Below are positions 17,737 through 26,120 of a stretch of 64,000 nt of DNA, piece after piece. The translations under genes and the position numbers were made by a program. The stretch comes from DASQPR01 sp963831705 (GTDB lineage Bacteria; Actinomycetota; Actinomycetes; Mycobacteriales; Micromonosporaceae). The stretch is taken from positions 1,240,001 through 1,304,000 of the forward strand of contig CAWHRE010000010.1 in assembly GCA_963831705.1 (NCBI GenBank), written 5' to 3'. Below the pieces are notes generated by a model, which was not told the origin of the DNA, did no database searches, and saw nothing but the letters and a program-made list of their open reading frames with translations. Within the stretch, counting starts at the first letter, position 1. Each line of letters starts with the position of its first letter.

Positions 17737-18828
17737 TCAGCTGTGCGCGAGACCGAGATCGGAGTACGACTGGACGAGACCGGCCGACGCGATCAGCGGG
17801 CCTTCGGCGGAACGTGCGACCCAGCTCAGCGGACCCGAGAACATCGTCTGAACGAAGTTCTTGGTGCCACCCACCTGCCACGGGTAAGGGATACCGAAAG
17901 CGCCCGTGGTGTCGGTCACGTCCCGCTGGCGGACGACGAAGTACAGGCCACGAATGACGTTGTACGAGCCGGCCGAGGACAGCAGCGAGATGACGTTCTG
18001 GTTCGCGGCACCGCAGTAGCCGCTGTTCAGAACGAACGCACGGCCGACCGAGAACGGACCGATCGCATCCGGGTCGCTCTCGATGTTGGTCGGGTCGTGC
18101 TCCTGCATCGCTCCGACGTTGGCGCCGAGCGTGATCGCCGTGCCACCGTTCTGGGTCTGCAGGTCAGCCAGGAAGAAGTTGCGCGTTCCCGAACCGGCCT
18201 GCGGAAGCAGGGGGTGAATCGTGGCGTTGCCATTCGGGCCGCTGTAACCCGGAATGTCACTCCACTTGAGGTAGGTGCCCTGGTAGATGTTCACCAGGAC
18301 GGAGAGCGGAAGGCTCGTCGGAGCATCGGTGGCGACCTTCTGGGACACCGCCATTTCGAGACCGTCCGTGGCGAACTGGTAAACGTGGAGGCCGCCCCAA
18401 CCGTTGGCCGTCGCCGCAGTCTGCTCCGCGGGGGAAGGCAGACGGGACGAACGAACGTAGTTGATGACCTCCGTTGCGCCGGTGTCCGCGTTGAGCGCGG
18501 CAATGCCCGCGCCCGACCCGTTCGGCCGGCCGATCGGCTTGCTGTTGGCACGGAGCACGACAGTTGCATTCGCCGTGGCCGAGCCGCAGGCGTCGCCGGT
18601 GGCGTCAAAGTTGACGACCCGCCGGGACTGGTTCGTGGTGTTGAATCCGGTGTGCCCGTTGACGTCGCCGTCCGCGAGGAAATCCATACCGAACTGAACG
18701 GTGTCGGAGCCAACTCCGACAATGTCACTCGCCTGCGGTTGAACGTCCGCGCTGGCAACGGCACCCTGAGAGAGAATAAGGACCAAGGCCCCAATGACTC
18801 CCAGACCGGCCTTGCTGATGTTCTTCAT
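17737..18828 (-). CDS. Secreted PstS-like phosphate-binding protein (first gene of the surface array)
   Basis: 363 residues with a signal peptide (cleaved after VASA), no C-terminal anchor and the periplasmic-binding-protein fold of the PstS family. The ligand loop QAGSGTRNFFLADL and the N-terminal VGVGSDTVQFGMDFL match phosphate-binding positions of PstS. Ligand is presumably phosphate or an oxyanion; the role as soluble receptor is inferred from context. It lies 55 bases upstream of the WxL-like gene on the same strand and appears to head the 14-kb array that contains a second and third PstS-like protein. ATG at 18828 follows AAAGGTCAGCG. Confidence 0.85.
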   Translation of the reverse strand: MKNISKAGLGVIGALVLILSQGAVASADVQPQASDIVGVGSDTVQFGMDFLADGDVNGHTGFNTTNQSRRVVNFDATGDACGSATANATVVLRANSKPIGRPNGSGAGIAALNADTGATEVINYVRSSRLPSPAEQTAATANGWGGLHVYQFATDGLEMAVSQKVATDAPTSLPLSVLVNIYQGTYLKWSDIPGYSGPNGNATIHPLLPQAGSGTRNFFLADLQTQNGGTAITLGANVGAMQEHDPTNIESDPDAIGPFSVGRAFVLNSGYCGAANQNVISLLSSAGSYNVIRGLYFVVRQRDVTDTTGAFGIPYPWQVGGTKNFVQTMFSGPLSWVARSAEGPLIASAGLVQSYSDLGLAHS

Positions 18829-18939
18829 CGCTGACCTTTCGCCTGGCGCATCCCGAGTTGGATGCGGGCCAAATTTCGCAGTGCAAGGTCTCGCCTGAAC
18901 GGTGAATTCATGAACGCCAAATGAAACAGCAGCGCAACA

Positions 18940-19329
18940 TCACCGAACCACAAGACCTCTGCCCACAACGCGAACTCCGGCGACAATCTGGGCCTCGGGA
19001 AGTGCTTCAAGAAATCGATGAGCGTTGTAGTCACACTCGTGTTGTCGCAGGTAGGAGCGCGCAGAAACGGCAACAGCGATGCCGTTGAGATCGCCACGCC
19101 ATTGCCATTGACCACGGCCAACCGAAATGCTGATGCTCAGTTCTCCAGCCCGTTCTCGAAGCGGAAGAGCGGCATTGCGGCATTCGTCGTAATCGGCAAA
19201 CCACACTGCGGATCGTCCTAATGGACGACTATTGGGTGAGACGATCATCCAACTGACATCTTCACCGACGGTGTCCCCGTGCTGATTTGTGATCGCACGG
19301 GACAGAAATACAAATCGTGGGCCAGCCAC
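18940..19329 (-). CDS. Small YegP/DUF1508-like protein
   Basis: 129 residues starting at GTG 19329, chosen because GGAGGAG lies six bases upstream; a TTG further up opens the frame but has no such site. The C-terminal half reads GQWQWRGDLNGIAVAVSARS then YLRQHECDYNAHRFLEAL, which resembles the short W..NG...S..Y repeat of YegP/DUF1508 proteins. There is no signal peptide and no membrane helix. Function unknown. It stands alone between the PstS-like gene and the kinase. Confidence 0.6.
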   Translation of the reverse strand: MAGPRFVFLSRAITNQHGDTVGEDVSWMIVSPNSRPLGRSAVWFADYDECRNAALPLRERAGELSISISVGRGQWQWRGDLNGIAVAVSARSYLRQHECDYNAHRFLEALPEAQIVAGVRVVGRGLVVR

Positions 19330-19503
19330 CGCTGACTCCTCCTCCAGCAAGCACGATCACAAAGCCGACTAGCCTCCCCAGACCAGTGGTCGTGGGCACA
19401 CGTTCTGTGACGTGAGTGTCGGCCGCACGGTTGCCAGATGTCCGCCGGGCGTCGGCCATACGAAGTCTGGAACTTATTTCACGCCGGTTAACCAGCACGC
19501 AAA

Positions 19504-19531
19504 CGGCCCGCATCCACGAGGATGCGGGCCG
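19504..19531 (-). terminator. Hairpin downstream of the Ser/Thr kinase gene
   Basis: Perfect 12-base arms (cggcccgcatcc / ggatgcgggccg) around acga, starting 14 bases past the kinase stop. No strong T-run follows. A shorter relative (cgcatcc / ggatgcg) lies near 18848 below the 18940 gene. Confidence 0.65.
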
Positions 19532-19544
19532 AATTCAGGTTCCT

Positions 19545-21536
19545 CTAGGGCGTGTCCACTTCGAGCGAGTCGAAACCGACCCGGTACGGCACGCCGCTAT
19601 CGGCATCGTGCTGGATGATGCCGAGACCGATGTTGCCGCTCGGGTAACCGTCGATCAATCCAGGGACGGTGTGACCGAGTTCTACGCCGTTTCGAAACAG
19701 CACGACCGAGTCGCCGATCACTTCGACCGTGATCCGCGTGGTCACATTGGGCGCGAGCGGCTTCGCGAATGGAAATGGGCGGCCGAGCTGTGCGAAGTCG
19801 GCGATTCCGTTATCTCCCACGGTAATCCCGTCAGCGCAGATCTGGACGCCGTAACCGCGCGGGTGCCCATTGACGGACATGAGGTGGAACCAAATGCCGG
19901 CACAGCTGGTCGGCGTCAGCAGCCGGACGTTGACCGACAGCTTGAGGTCGGTGAACCTGTTGTTCACGCCCGGCCCGCAGCGGTAGGTCGGCGAGCCGAC
20001 GGCCGGCAGGTACAGCAGCGAGATGATGTAACGAGAGTTGGCGAACGCACACGAGCCGATGGAATCCGGGGCACTCGCATCCCAGTGCCCCGGCCCGGCC
20101 AGGCTGTCCGATATCACCGACGTCGAAAACTGCTCGGTCGGCGCGGCAGGCGCCGACGGTGAAGCAGGCGGCGCCGAAGGCGACGGAGACGCGGACGGCG
20201 AAGGCGATGGTGAGGGCGACGGGGACGGCGATGCCGTCGACGACGCGGGCGCCGAGGCCGGGTCCGACGGCAATGGCGGCCCGGCCGCGGCCGCACCGGG
20301 TACGTGCAGATAGCCGGTCGCGAATCCGGCAACCGCACCGGCCGTTGCGAGCACGATCAGGATGAGCAACGTGATGCCGATCCCGCGCAACGCCGTGGCG
20401 GTACGCCGGCGGGGTGCTAAGACCGGCGCCCGGACCGGCTCGGTCAACGCGTTCTCCGGACCTCGGTCACGGCGTTCTTCCACGCCCCCGAACGCGCTTG
20501 GTGCGGCAGCGAATCCGGCCGGCGTGGTCGGCACGTCATCGGACTCGTCGGCAATGTCGACGTATGAGTATTGCAGCGCCGACGTGAACTCCTCGGGCAC
20601 CTCGTGCGCGGCCGCGACGAGATCGGTCGACAGGTTCTGCACCGCGGCGGTGACGAGGGGATTCTCCGCCGATTTCTCGGCGACCGCGGCCAGCACGCCC
20701 TTCGGTGTCCGGGACAGCAGCTGGTCGAGCAGTTCGCGGGCGGACGGCCGATCCGCCGGATTCTTCGCGAGCGCCTGTGCCACCAAGGACTTCAGCGGCT
20801 CCGTGATGCCGTCCAGGTCGGGCGGCCGGGTCAGGATCGCGACCGCGGTCGCCGGGGATGAGTCGGCCACAAATGGCACACGACCGGTCGCCGCGAACGC
20901 CAGAACGGCACCCCAGGCGAAGACATCCGCGGCCGACGTCAACGGCGCGTGCACGCCCGGATCGAGTCGCTCCGGCGCCATGTACGACACGGTGCCGATC
21001 AGCTGATCCGTACGGGTGTCGCCGTCGGTACCGGTGGCCGCCTGCGCGATGCCGAAGTCGATCACCTTCGGTGAGCCGGGGGCGAGCAGGACGTTGCTGG
21101 GCTTCAGATCGCGGTGGATGACGCCGGCGCTGTGGATCGCGTACAGCGCGGTGGCCACACCGATCGCCAACCCGTACAGGTTCGCGGGGGTCAGCGGACC
21201 ACGGTCGAGCACGACCTCGGACAGGCTCGGACCGTCCACATATTCGACAACCAGGTACGGAGTTTCGTGATCGGGGTCCGCGTCGAGGACCTCGGCCGTG
21301 CAGAACGGCGGAACCTCCTGGGCGCGCGTGACCTCGCTCCGGAACCGGCGCCGGAATTCCGGCTCGGAGGCCAGATCGGCGCGAATGACTTTGATCGCGA
21401 CCGTACGGCCGTCCGCGGAGTCGGCCAGATAGACCGATCCCATGCCGCCTTCGCCGAGCCGTTGCAACAGACGGTATTTTCCGAGCTGTCGCGGATCGCC
21501 CGGTCGAAGCGGCATGCCCCGTACGCCGCCTGTCAC
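19545..21536 (-). CDS. Membrane Ser/Thr protein kinase (PknB type) with extracellular beta-sandwich domain
   Basis: 663 residues from GTG 21536, preceded by GGGGGAGGGG; an internal ATG at 21515 is the alternative. The kinase domain (about residues 15-275) is complete: glycine loop LGEGGMGSVYLA, VAIKVI lysine, IHRDLKPSNVLL catalytic loop, DFGIA and a SYMAPERLDP segment. A juxtamembrane linker of about 110 residues precedes a membrane helix (ITLLILIVLATAGAVAGFA), a Pro/Ser stalk and a C-terminal extracellular domain of about 190 residues that is not PASTA. That domain looks like a concanavalin-like beta sandwich (VNVRLLTPTSCAGIWFHL, TRITVEVIGDSVVLFRNGVE) and may bind carbohydrate; this is inference. 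Apparently monocistronic. Confidence 0.88.
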   Translation of the reverse strand: MTGGVRGMPLRPGDPRQLGKYRLLQRLGEGGMGSVYLADSADGRTVAIKVIRADLASEPEFRRRFRSEVTRAQEVPPFCTAEVLDADPDHETPYLVVEYVDGPSLSEVVLDRGPLTPANLYGLAIGVATALYAIHSAGVIHRDLKPSNVLLAPGSPKVIDFGIAQAATGTDGDTRTDQLIGTVSYMAPERLDPGVHAPLTSAADVFAWGAVLAFAATGRVPFVADSSPATAVAILTRPPDLDGITEPLKSLVAQALAKNPADRPSARELLDQLLSRTPKGVLAAVAEKSAENPLVTAAVQNLSTDLVAAAHEVPEEFTSALQYSYVDIADESDDVPTTPAGFAAAPSAFGGVEERRDRGPENALTEPVRAPVLAPRRRTATALRGIGITLLILIVLATAGAVAGFATGYLHVPGAAAAGPPLPSDPASAPASSTASPSPSPSPSPSPSASPSPSAPPASPSAPAAPTEQFSTSVISDSLAGPGHWDASAPDSIGSCAFANSRYIISLLYLPAVGSPTYRCGPGVNNRFTDLKLSVNVRLLTPTSCAGIWFHLMSVNGHPRGYGVQICADGITVGDNGIADFAQLGRPFPFAKPLAPNVTTRITVEVIGDSVVLFRNGVELGHTVPGLIDGYPSGNIGLGIIQHDADSGVPYRVGFDSLEVDTP

Positions 21537-21730
21537 CGTCGTTCCCCTCCCCCGCGCCGGACCGATCCGCCTTTCCGGCGTCCGGGGCGCACCGAACTCA
21601 TTCTCGCGACAGCATGCCAGCTGACGCCGGAAAGCGAAATGCCCCTCACTGTCGGATCGGGTCAGTCCGAAAACACCGTAAGGGTTGATTGCAATAAGTT
21701 CGTTTCCTCGTGCACGCGACCGTCGGCTGC

Positions 21731-22969
21731 TCAGTTGTCGGCGGCGGCGATCGTCAAGCCGGCCGCTTTGCCGCCAAGGCGGTCGACATAACCCGTGATG
21801 CGGGTCAATGCTCCCTGGTAGACCGCCTTGTCGGACGCGCTGGTAGCGGGATCCGCGAGCGCGTCCGGCACATCGATCACCCGGATGTTCGGCGTCAACG
21901 CGACCCACGTCGGGATCACCTGCGCCTTCGTCGCCGCCCAGTGGCCGGACGCGTCCTCGGTGAACGTCACTTCCGGCATGATGCCCTCACGGTTGTCGTT
22001 GACCGGGTCGGCGTGCCGGGCCACCTGGTTGCCCATGCCGTAAATCACCCATTTGCCGTTGACCGTGGTAATCGGCTGTACGACGTGCTCGTGACATCCC
22101 AGAAGCAGATCGATATCGGGCGACGCGGTCAGTTGCTTCGCGAGTGCGATCTGATCGGCGTTCGGCACATGGGAGTACTCCACGCCCCAGTGGATCGACA
22201 GCACCACGATCGCGGCGCCGGCCTCGCGGGCACGGTGCGCCGCCGCGAGGATCGCGGTGGTGGAGGTCAGATTCGCGACCCACGGTTCGCCGGCCGGACG
22301 GCTCAAACCATTGAATCCAAACGTGTACGACAGCTGAGCCACCTTGACCGGTGCCCCGCCCTGCTTCGGCGTCACGGTCAGCATGTTCGTCGTCTCGGAG
22401 TCGGCCTCGGTGCGATAACTGCCGGCGTGCTGAACACCGGCGGCATCGAGCGCGTCCAGGGTGCGCTTGATGCCGGCCGTACCCTGGTCAAGCGTGTGGT
22501 TGGAGGCGGTCGAGCAGGTGTCGTACCCGATGTCTTTGATGGTTTGCGCGATCTGAGGCGGCACGCTGAAGCGCGGATAGCCCTCGTATGGGCCGTTCGC
22601 GGGCGCGAGCGGGGTCTCCAAGTGGCAGATCGCGACGTCCGCGGCTTCGATCGCGGGCTTGACGTCGGTGAAGATGTCATCGAAGTACATGCCGGACTTG
22701 CCGTCGGCCTTCGCGTCCTTCTGCGCCTGCGCCCACACCTGCGGGTGGAGTAGTTCGTCTCCGGCGCCGAGGATCGTGATCGTTCGCGGCCCCGATGCGG
22801 TGGACGGAGCCCCAGCTCCACCGGCCTGCACGGCACTCGACGCCGCGGTACCGGTCGGAGGAGTCTGCGCCGTCGATCCGGAGCAGCCGGTGAGACCTGC
22901 TGCGACGAGGGCGAGCGCGACGATCTTGACAACAAACGGACGGGTCACGACAGCACACTGTGCCTGCAT
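21731..22969 (-). CDS. CapA-family lipoprotein (metallophosphatase fold)
   Basis: 412 residues with a lipobox (LTGCSGS), followed by a short Ala/Ser linker and a CapA/PgsA domain. Conserved pieces are ILGAGDELLHP, ICHLETPL, STASNHTLDQG, IHWGVEYSHVP, CHEHVVQPI and IYGMGNQV. CapA proteins take part in poly-gamma-glutamate or capsule export in Bacillus; in actinomycetes the family is widespread and mostly uncharacterised. No capB/capC homologue lies nearby, so capsule function is not supported. The stop is 25 bases from the ABC ATPase gene's far end, in the same orientation. Confidence 0.83.
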   Translation of the reverse strand: MQAQCAVVTRPFVVKIVALALVAAGLTGCSGSTAQTPPTGTAASSAVQAGGAGAPSTASGPRTITILGAGDELLHPQVWAQAQKDAKADGKSGMYFDDIFTDVKPAIEAADVAICHLETPLAPANGPYEGYPRFSVPPQIAQTIKDIGYDTCSTASNHTLDQGTAGIKRTLDALDAAGVQHAGSYRTEADSETTNMLTVTPKQGGAPVKVAQLSYTFGFNGLSRPAGEPWVANLTSTTAILAAAHRAREAGAAIVVLSIHWGVEYSHVPNADQIALAKQLTASPDIDLLLGCHEHVVQPITTVNGKWVIYGMGNQVARHADPVNDNREGIMPEVTFTEDASGHWAATKAQVIPTWVALTPNIRVIDVPDALADPATSASDKAVYQGALTRITGYVDRLGGKAAGLTIAAADN

Positions 22970-22994
22970 GCGGAGGTTCGGGCAAGCAGCGCTC

Positions 22995-23945
22995 TCAAAC
23001 GGTGACCGCGGCCTCGGTCACCGAGAGATATACGGTATCGCCGGCCCGCAGACCGAGGCCGTCCGCACCGCTCCTGGTCAGCTGCGTCCACACCTCGCCG
23101 TCGGCCGTGGTCATCTCGACCCGTACCTCGAAGCCGAGACGCGCCACCCGATCGACCCGGGCCGCCGTCGTGCCGGGTCCGGCAGATACGGAAATGACGA
23201 TGTCGTGCGGTCGGACGAGCCGCCCGTCGAGGCGCGTCACCGATCCGAGGAAGCTCATCACGAACTCGCTGGCCGGGTTGTCGTAAATCTCGGCCGGGCT
23301 GCCGACCTGCTCAACGATGCCTCCGGCGAGGAGCGCGATCCGGTCCGACACCTCCATCGCCTCCTCCTGGTCGTGCGTCACGAACACGGTCGTGACATGC
23401 ACTTCCTCGTGGAGGCGGCGCAGCCACAGGCGAAGCTCCTTGCGAACCTGGGCGTCCAGTGCGCCGAACGGCTCGTCCAGCAGTAGCACCTCCGGTTCGA
23501 CCGCGAGCGCCCTGGCGAGCGCCATCCGCTGCCGCTGACCACCGGACAGTTGAGCCGGGAAACGGTTCGCGAACTGCTCCAGGTGGACGAGCTCGAGTAG
23601 CTCCATCACGCGCTTCTTGATCTCGGCCCGGGGGCGCTTGCGGATCTCCAGGCCGAACGCGACGTTCTTGAACACGGTCATGTGCTTGAACGCGGCATAG
23701 TGCTGAAAAACGAATCCGACATTCCGCTTTTGCGGCGTCAACCCGGTCGCATCGACACCCGAGATCACGACCGTACCGGAATCCGGCCTTTCCAGGCCCG
23801 CGATCACCCGCAACAGCGTGGACTTGCCGCCACCGCTTGGTCCGAGCAACGCGGTCAGCGAACCGTCCGGGATGTCCAGTGAGATGTTCTTCAGCACCGG
23901 TGTGGCGCCGAACGACTTGTTCACATTCCGCACAACGATCGCCAT
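22995..23945 (-). CDS. CysA-like sulfate/thiosulfate (molybdate-type) ABC transporter ATPase
   Basis: 316 residues from ATG 23945. Walker A (GPSGGGKSTLLRVIAGL), signature LSGGQRQRMALARALA, Walker B VLLLDEPFGALD and the H-loop FVTHDQEEAMEVSDRI are complete. The C-terminal part (about residues 235-316, with PHDIVISVS and a TOBE-like barrel) fits the CysA/ModC group. No cysT/cysW permease or binding protein is present in the window, so this ATPase must work with distant partners or has been separated from them. It is divergently arranged with an Rrf2 regulator, some of which (CymR) control sulfur metabolism, which supports the sulfate reading. Confidence 0.75.
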   Translation of the reverse strand: MAIVVRNVNKSFGATPVLKNISLDIPDGSLTALLGPSGGGKSTLLRVIAGLERPDSGTVVISGVDATGLTPQKRNVGFVFQHYAAFKHMTVFKNVAFGLEIRKRPRAEIKKRVMELLELVHLEQFANRFPAQLSGGQRQRMALARALAVEPEVLLLDEPFGALDAQVRKELRLWLRRLHEEVHVTTVFVTHDQEEAMEVSDRIALLAGGIVEQVGSPAEIYDNPASEFVMSFLGSVTRLDGRLVRPHDIVISVSAGPGTTAARVDRVARLGFEVRVEMTTADGEVWTQLTRSGADGLGLRAGDTVYLSVTEAAVTV

Positions 23946-24078
23946 GCCGACGAACGATACCCGCACCACTCCCCGACCGGCTCCCCCACAAAGCCGCCTC
24001 CAGTTGATCGACGTCCCAATCACGCCGTACGTCGGGGTCGATGGCAGAACGAATGTCAGCACGCACATAATCAATCTC

Positions 24079-24561
24079 ATGAGACTCTCGGCTCGGGTGG
24101 ACTATGCGCTGCGTGCGGTAACCGAACTGGCGGCCGCGCAACTCGTGGCCGATGCCACCGACGGAGTCGCCGGCCCGCACCTGATGACGGCCGAGAAGCT
24201 CGCGACCGCGCAGAACATCCCCGGCAAGTTCCTGGAAAGCATCCTCGTCCAGCTTCGCCGTGGCGGCATCGTCGCTGCTCAGCGCGGTCCCGATGGCGGA
24301 TATTGGCTGATGCGCCCGGCGAACGCGATCTCGCTCGCCGACGTCATCCGCGTGATCGACGGCCCGCTCGCCCATGTACGCGGGACGCGTCCGGAGGATC
24401 TTGGCTACACCGGCGCCGCCAAACCGCTGCAGGACGTGTGGATCGCGCTGCGGGCCAGCGAGCGGGAGATCCTGGACATGGTGACGATCGCCGATGTCGC
24501 GTCGAACGAGATGCCGCCGCGAGTTCGGGCCCTGATCGCCGACCCGGAAGCCTGGGCGTAA
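24079..24561 (+). CDS. Rrf2-family transcriptional regulator, cysteine-free
   Basis: 160 residues from ATG 24079 (MRLSARVDYALRAVTELAAA), a typical Rrf2 N-terminal winged helix, with IPGKFLESILVQLRRGGIV as recognition helix region and GPDGGYWLMRPANAISLADV as wing. The protein has no Cys at all, so it cannot ligate an Fe-S cluster as IscR or NsrR do, and fits better the CymR-like type. The 133-base space shared with the divergent CysA-like gene is the likely operator region. Confidence 0.85.
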   Translation: MRLSARVDYALRAVTELAAAQLVADATDGVAGPHLMTAEKLATAQNIPGKFLESILVQLRRGGIVAAQRGPDGGYWLMRPANAISLADVIRVIDGPLAHVRGTRPEDLGYTGAAKPLQDVWIALRASEREILDMVTIADVASNEMPPRVRALIADPEAWA

Positions 24562-24602
24562 ACCAGACCGCCCAACACCAGAACACCCCTTATCGTCATG
24601 GG

Positions 24603-26120
24603 ATGGCCGTACGAGACGTAGACGCCACTTTCCTGGCGCTCCCACTGAGCGATCTTGCCAATGCTGCCCTTCAACGCGCCCGTGAACTGGGCGCCGAGCA
24701 CGCCGAACTCCGCATCGAACGGATCCGCGGTCAGCGCGTGAGCCTGCGCGACGCGGAACTCGACATGATCAGCGACGCGTCCGATACCGGCCTGAGCATC
24801 CGGGTCGTGTACGACGGGACCTGGGGCTTCGCGGCCGCCGCCGAACTCACGCCGGAGACCGCGTCGAAGATCGTGGACGAAGCGATCGACGTGGCCCGGG
24901 TGTGCCGAGCGGTCAACGCAGAGCCGATCGTGCTCGCGCTAGAGCCGGTCTACGGGGTGGAGAGCTGGGTATCGCCGTACGAGATCAATCCGTTCGATGT
25001 GCCGGACGACGAGAAGATCACGCTGCTCGCGACGTGGAGCCGCGACCTCTTGGCGGACGACCGAGTGGATCACGTGGACGCGTCGGTGCACGCGGTACAG
25101 GAGAACAAGTTCTTCGCCGACCTCGACGGCAATCGGCTCACCCAGCAGCGCGTACGGATCAACTGCGGCGTGACCGCGGTCGCGGTGAACAAGGAGACCG
25201 GCGCGTTCGAGGACATGTCGACGATCGCGCCGCCGGTCGGACGCGGCTGGGAGTTCCTGCTCGGCGAGGGCTGGGACTGGGCGGCCGAACTCGCCGCTCT
25301 CCCCGGTCTACTGGCCGAGAAGGTGGCCGCGCCATCGGTGGATGCCGGCCGGTACGACCTGGTCGTCGACCCCTCGAACCTGTGGCTCACGATTCACGAG
25401 TCGATCGGTCATGCCACTGAACTCGACCGGGCGCTCGGCTACGAAGCCGCGTACGCGGGAACCTCGTTCGCGACACCGGACCAACTCGGCACGCTGAAGT
25501 ACGGCTCGGAAGTGATGAACGTGACCGGCGATCGCGACGCCGTACGCGGATTGGCGTCCGTGGCCTGGGACGACGAGGGCGTCGCTGCGCAGCACTGGGA
25601 CATCGTAAAGGACGGCATCCTGGTCGGCTACCAGCTCGACCGCCGGATGGCCGAGATCACCGGCATCGGCGGCGGCCGTTCCAACGGTTGCGCGTTCGGG
25701 GATTCGCCCGGCCACGTCGCGATCCAGCGGATGGCGAACGTCTCGCTGCGGCCGGACCCGGCCGGCCCGTCGACCGACGAGCTGATCGCGCGCGTACAGC
25801 GCGGCCTCTACATTGTCGGCGACAAGTCATGGTCGATCGATCAGCAGCGGTACAACTTCCAGTTCACCGGCCAGCGGGCGTACCTGATCGAGGACGGTCG
25901 GCTGGCCGGCCAGGTCAAGGACTTCGCGTACCAGGCGACCACGACCGACTTCTGGGGCTCGATGGAGGCCGTCGGCGGCCCCGACACGTACGTGCTCGGT
26001 GGCGCCTTCAACTGCGGCAAGGGTCAGCCCGGGCAGGTCGCACCGGTCAGCCACGGTTGCCCGTCCGCGCTGTTCCGCAGCATCAACATCCTGAACACCG
26101 TCTCGGAGGCCGGACAGTGA
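24603..26120 (+). CDS. tldD: TldD metalloprotease subunit
   Basis: 505 residues from ATG 24603. The zinc-binding motif is intact (TIHESIGHATELDRAL), followed by the C-terminal Cys region (APVSHGCPSALFRSI). N-terminal RIERIRGQRVSLRDAELDMI is family typical. TldD forms a heterodimeric protease with TldE/PmbA that degrades unfolded peptides and matures some RiPPs such as microcin B17. Its TGA overlaps the GTG of the next gene, so the pair is translationally coupled. No RiPP precursor is evident nearby. Confidence 0.93.
   Translation: MAVRDVDATFLALPLSDLANAALQRARELGAEHAELRIERIRGQRVSLRDAELDMISDASDTGLSIRVVYDGTWGFAAAAELTPETASKIVDEAIDVARVCRAVNAEPIVLALEPVYGVESWVSPYEINPFDVPDDEKITLLATWSRDLLADDRVDHVDASVHAVQENKFFADLDGNRLTQQRVRINCGVTAVAVNKETGAFEDMSTIAPPVGRGWEFLLGEGWDWAAELAALPGLLAEKVAAPSVDAGRYDLVVDPSNLWLTIHESIGHATELDRALGYEAAYAGTSFATPDQLGTLKYGSEVMNVTGDRDAVRGLASVAWDDEGVAAQHWDIVKDGILVGYQLDRRMAEITGIGGGRSNGCAFGDSPGHVAIQRMANVSLRPDPAGPSTDELIARVQRGLYIVGDKSWSIDQQRYNFQFTGQRAYLIEDGRLAGQVKDFAYQATTTDFWGSMEAVGGPDTYVLGGAFNCGKGQPGQVAPVSHGCPSALFRSINILNTVSEAGQ

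Noticed and set aside
16323..18834. Two long plus-strand frames opposite the WxL-like and PstS-like genes
   Set aside because: No start site with good ribosome-binding site, Arg-rich composition, no recognisable motif.
18825..19121. Minus-strand frame of 98 codons between the PstS-like gene and the YegP-like gene
   Set aside because: Overlaps the better-supported 18940-19329 gene, lacks a ribosome-binding site and has no recognisable motif.
21731..22969. Poly-gamma-glutamate capsule cluster
   Set aside because: Only the CapA-like protein is present; no CapB or CapC homologue nearby.
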